Assembly (NCBI GenBank): GCA_040755715.1
Contig: JBFLXN010000092.1
Location: forward strand, 1-10,681
Length of the DNA stretch: 10,681 bases
Reading direction: 5' to 3'
Source: JBFLXN01 sp040755715 [NCBI: Candidatus Edwardsbacteria bacterium]
Lineage (GTDB): Bacteria > Edwardsbacteria > AC1 > JBFLXN01
Every line of letters begins with the position of its first letter. Position 1 is the stretch's first letter. Positions 9,531 to 10,681 of this stretch are shown here, piece after piece. Made by a program: the position numbers and the translations under genes. The notes beneath the pieces were generated by a model. That model was not told the origin of the DNA. It worked only from the letters and a program-made list of their open reading frames with translations, and searched no databases.

Positions 9531-9573
9531 GATTACTCTTTGGGGTAATTAACCGCCCATTGTCAATCCAAAC

Positions 9574-9640
9574 TCATCCCCTCTTGAGAGGGGGTAGGGT
9601 GTGTCATCCCCTCTCCCCTTCTCTTTCAAAGAGAAGGGGA
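9574..9640. repeat. Two CCCCTC-type palindromes with a direct repeat
   Basis: TCATCCCCTCT occurs at 9574-9584 and again at 9604-9614. The first copy starts a hairpin CCCCTCT/AGAGGGG (9578-9584/9587-9593). Near the second lies a near-perfect palindrome, CCCCTTCTCTTT (9615-9626), one central base, then AAAGAGAAGGGG (9628-9639), extended by a T-A pair outside. Such CCCCTCTCCC hairpins are typical of dispersed REP-like repeats. Neither is followed by a T-run. Confidence 0.6.
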
Positions 9641-9773
9641 TGCAAGTGGTTGAGTTCAGTTTATACCTTTAAACATCCTAATGAATTTGAAAAAATCATA
9701 ACCCTGAATAGAGAGGAACAGTGCAGTTTGCACAAAGTTTGGAATAGCGCGAGTTTTCATAATATGCCTCTTG

Positions 9774-9820
9774 TTCTACTATTCCATTGTTCCACAATTG
9801 TAGAATAATGGAATAATGAA
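9774..9820. repeat. Imperfect palindrome centred on CAATTG
   Basis: ATTCCATTGTTC (9780-9791) pairs with GAATAATGGAAT (9802-9813) around a CACAATTGTA loop, with one G-U pair; outer TTCTAC and related bases add partial symmetry. It has no attached gene on either strand. It belongs to the run of palindromes that fills this gene-free stretch, and may be another dispersed element. Confidence 0.5.
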
Positions 9821-9840
9821 ATTGAAGGAAATCCATCTAA

Positions 9841-9945
9841 TGCACCGGACAGAGTGAGGACTAACGGTAGGCCAGAGGAGAGGGATACCTCTCCTCTGTA
9901 TCGTTTGGCGGAGGAAGGGCAGACAAAAATGTCTGGACTATAGTA
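9841..9945 (+). ncRNA. Candidate structured RNA of unknown family
   Basis: About 105 bases can fold into a compact structure. CAGAGGAGAGG and CCTCTCCTCTG form 11 perfect pairs capped by a GATA tetraloop (about 9873-9898). After a GGC bulge, the stem continues with AACGGTA (about 9863-9869) and TATCGTT (about 9899-9905), 7 more pairs with one G-U. Then come a purine-rich GGCGGAGGAAGGGC, a small AGACA/TGTCT hairpin (9921-9934), and CCGGAC (about 9845-9850), which could close the whole with GTCTGG. A terminator-like hairpin follows at once. I tried to match RNase P, SRP, tmRNA, 6S and T-box signatures and found none. The same symmetry would exist on the minus strand, so direction is inferred only from the terminator. 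It may instead be a dispersed palindromic repeat. Confidence 0.35.
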
Positions 9946-9948
9946 AGC

Positions 9949-9981
9949 AAAAAGCCGTTCCGACTGACGGAACGGCTTTTG
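9949..9981 (-). terminator. Rho-independent terminator, possibly bidirectional
   Basis: AAAAGCCGTTCC (9950-9961) and GGAACGGCTTTT (9969-9980) form 12 perfect pairs, closed by a G-C pair over a 5-base loop. Read on the minus strand, the stem ends in five T residues, about 25 bases after the stop of the T9SS fragment at 10004. That is normal for the end of that gene. On the plus strand four T residues follow, so it could also end a transcript from the structured RNA candidate. Confidence 0.85.
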
Positions 9982-10003
9982 CATTCCCACAAAAAAACTT
10001 CGT

Positions 10004-10090
10004 CTACCTCACAACCGCGATCTTCTCCACATCTTGAAACTGACCTGCCTACAAAATGGAGAAATACACATCATTTGCTAGCGGCGCTGT
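10004..10090 (-). pseudogene. Remnant of a type IX secretion C-terminal sorting domain
   Basis: Read on the minus strand in a frame different from the lipoprotein gene, this stretch gives TAPLANDVYFSIL, a TAG stop, then AGQFQDVEKIAVVR and a final stop at 10004-10006. This follows the pattern of type A T9SS sorting domains, which end with a (G/N)xYFxxL strand, a short turn with Ala-Gly, a lysine-rich strand and a terminal Arg. Such domains direct proteins across the outer membrane through the type IX system. The in-frame stop shows it is broken. The terminator 25 bases downstream supports this as the true 3' end of a former gene whose body has been lost. The proposed frame shift or deletion joins it to the lipoprotein gene. 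Confidence 0.6.
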
Positions 10091-10529
10091 CGAGAAATTT
10101 TGAAATACGCCTAATACCAATAAACTTAGGAAGGAAAAAAGACCGAACGTTTGACCACTTGCCAAAAACACAAGCGCCCCCAAAAGCGCCTACACGCCAA
10201 TATAGAGTTTCAGGTCCATTTATTGATTCCGATAAAAAATTATAAGAATAACTCGTCCCTTTTATGTCTGTTTTGTCTACAATCAGGGTAGTTGAAGCAA
10301 AATTTACAGATTTACCGACCTCTATTTCATAATGGTCGGCATTACTTACAGCATTCCAAATAAAAGTTACCTCTGGACTTTTTAGAGTATCACCATCGGC
10401 AGGTTCAACTAAAGTTGGCGCTGATGATGGCTCTAATGGTTTTTTTGCGCTTCTACAGTTTGACAAAACAAATGAAAAGAATAGAAGCGCCGTGATGATA
10501 TTCAAGAAATTCCTTTGTCGAATAGACAT
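10071..10529 (-). CDS. Lipoprotein with a fibronectin-III-like domain, probably 3'-truncated
   Basis: The 152-residue product has a lipoprotein signal: positive MSIRQR, hydrophobic core about 8-22, and lipobox LSNC with Cys25 for lipid attachment. From about 37 to 132 it reads as one beta-sandwich of the FnIII-like kind common in surface proteins of FCB-related bacteria: PTLVEPADGDTL, FIWNAVSNADHYEIEV, LYWRVGAFG, KWSNVRSFF. Its role may be adhesion or surface binding, but the ligand cannot be told. GGAGGG (minus strand, 10536-10541) lies 6 bases before ATG, a strong ribosome site. The tail after SFFLP (KFIGIRRISKFLDSAASK) looks unlike the domain, and a T9SS sorting remnant lies in another frame just beyond. 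I infer a frameshift or deletion replaced the true C-terminus. Confidence 0.75.
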   Translation of the reverse strand: MSIRQRNFLNIITALLFFSFVLSNCRSAKKPLEPSSAPTLVEPADGDTLKSPEVTFIWNAVSNADHYEIEVGKSVNFASTTLIVDKTDIKGTSYSYNFLSESINGPETLYWRVGAFGGACVFGKWSNVRSFFLPKFIGIRRISKFLDSAASK

Positions 10530-10574
10530 TTTAGACCCTCCTTTGTTATTTAAGTTAAGACTTCTGTAAAATTC

Positions 10575-10601
10575 ATAACCTGCTGATATTTTGCAGGTTA
10601 T
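10575..10601. promoter_or_regulatory. Inverted repeat in the divergent intergenic region
   Basis: ATAACCTGC (10575-10583) and GCAGGTTAT (10593-10601) are perfect 9-base reverse complements around a 9-base spacer. The centre lies 13 bases before the -35 box of the rightward promoter and about 60 bases before the lipoprotein start. Its size and place fit an operator for a dimeric regulator or, on the minus strand, a 5' leader hairpin. No regulator gene is visible in the window. Confidence 0.45.
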
Positions 10602-10614
10602 CTGATTATTTTTC

Positions 10615-10643
10615 TTGACTTTTCCTCCAGCTTTTGATATAAT
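10615..10643 (+). promoter_or_regulatory. Near-consensus sigma-70 promoter pointing right
   Basis: TTGACT (10615-10620) matches 5 of 6 bases of the -35 consensus, TATAAT (10638-10643) is a perfect -10, and the spacer is 17 bases. Transcription should start near 10650 and serve a gene beyond the right edge. The match is the best of the window, so that gene is probably well expressed, perhaps controlled through the inverted repeat just upstream. Confidence 0.8.
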
Positions 10644-10681
10644 TTAACTCGTTATAAACAAAAACCTTACATCAAAAAACA

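Noticed and set aside
9265-9540. CRISPR array, suggested by two spaced repeats
   Set aside because: Only two degenerate units, period 31 with just 7 bases between copies, no cas genes.
9509-9808. Open frame of 99 codons across the CCCCTC palindromes
   Set aside because: It runs through several palindromes and has no domain-like pattern or ribosome site.
9841-9981. RNase P RNA, tmRNA, SRP RNA or T-box leader
   Set aside because: The conserved blocks of these RNAs (such as the GAGGAAAGTCC block of RNase P, the GTTCGA T-loop of tmRNA, the GGAAGGAAGCAGCC block of SRP) are absent.
9979-10245. Plus-strand frame opposite the lipoprotein gene
   Set aside because: Antisense to a gene with a clear signal peptide, lipobox and ribosome site; its product has no recognisable features.

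Overview
The window looks like a chromosomal segment of a moderately AT-rich bacterium. It holds a housekeeping operon (trigger factor, ClpP, ClpX, adenylosuccinate synthetase, histidyl-tRNA synthetase) between two accessory stretches. Near the right end, on the minus strand, lie a lipoprotein gene with a fibronectin-III-like fold and a decayed type IX secretion (T9SS) C-terminal sorting signal. Together with many scattered palindromes, inside and between genes, this suggests the FCB group or one of the little-cultivated phyla near it (WOR-3-like lineages, for example). That placement is an inference; no rRNA is present to confirm it.

Layout. 1-435: scar of an IS630-family insertion, with the transposase C-terminus (cut by the window edge) joined directly to the C-terminal remnant of an unrecognised gene. 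470-3020: a restriction-modification cassette with a ThaI-family type II endonuclease, a beta-class (probably N4-cytosine) DNA methyltransferase, and two pieces of a second methyltransferase. The pieces appear to have lost the segment carrying the SAM-binding motif, so the second enzyme is probably dead. 3089-9198: tig-clpP-clpX-purA-hisS, all plus strand, tightly spaced or overlapping. 9199-10003: about 800 bases without a credible protein gene, richer in G+C at its start, packed with hairpins, short repeats and one strong structured-RNA candidate ending at a terminator-like hairpin. 10004-10529 (minus strand): T9SS remnant and lipoprotein gene. 10530-10681: divergent regulatory region with a near-consensus sigma-70 promoter pointing out of the right edge.

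How the genes work together. Trigger factor folds nascent chains and ClpXP degrades unfolded or tagged proteins; tig-clpP-clpX is a classic order. PurA and HisS are biosynthetic and translation genes carried on the same transcription unit. The R-M genes are a self-contained defence unit: the endonuclease gene comes first, with its stop one base before the methyltransferase start, and the third gene overlaps that methyltransferase by 4 bases.

Most notable: ClpP has Asn instead of Asp at the third catalytic-triad position. A perfect 28-bp palindrome lies inside hisS and a 33-bp hairpin-rich insert lies in frame inside clpX, reminiscent of protein-coding palindromic elements. The second methyltransferase has an apparent internal deletion. 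I found no clearly new multi-gene system; the strongest candidates for something undescribed are the gene-invading palindromes and the structured RNA at about 9841-9980.
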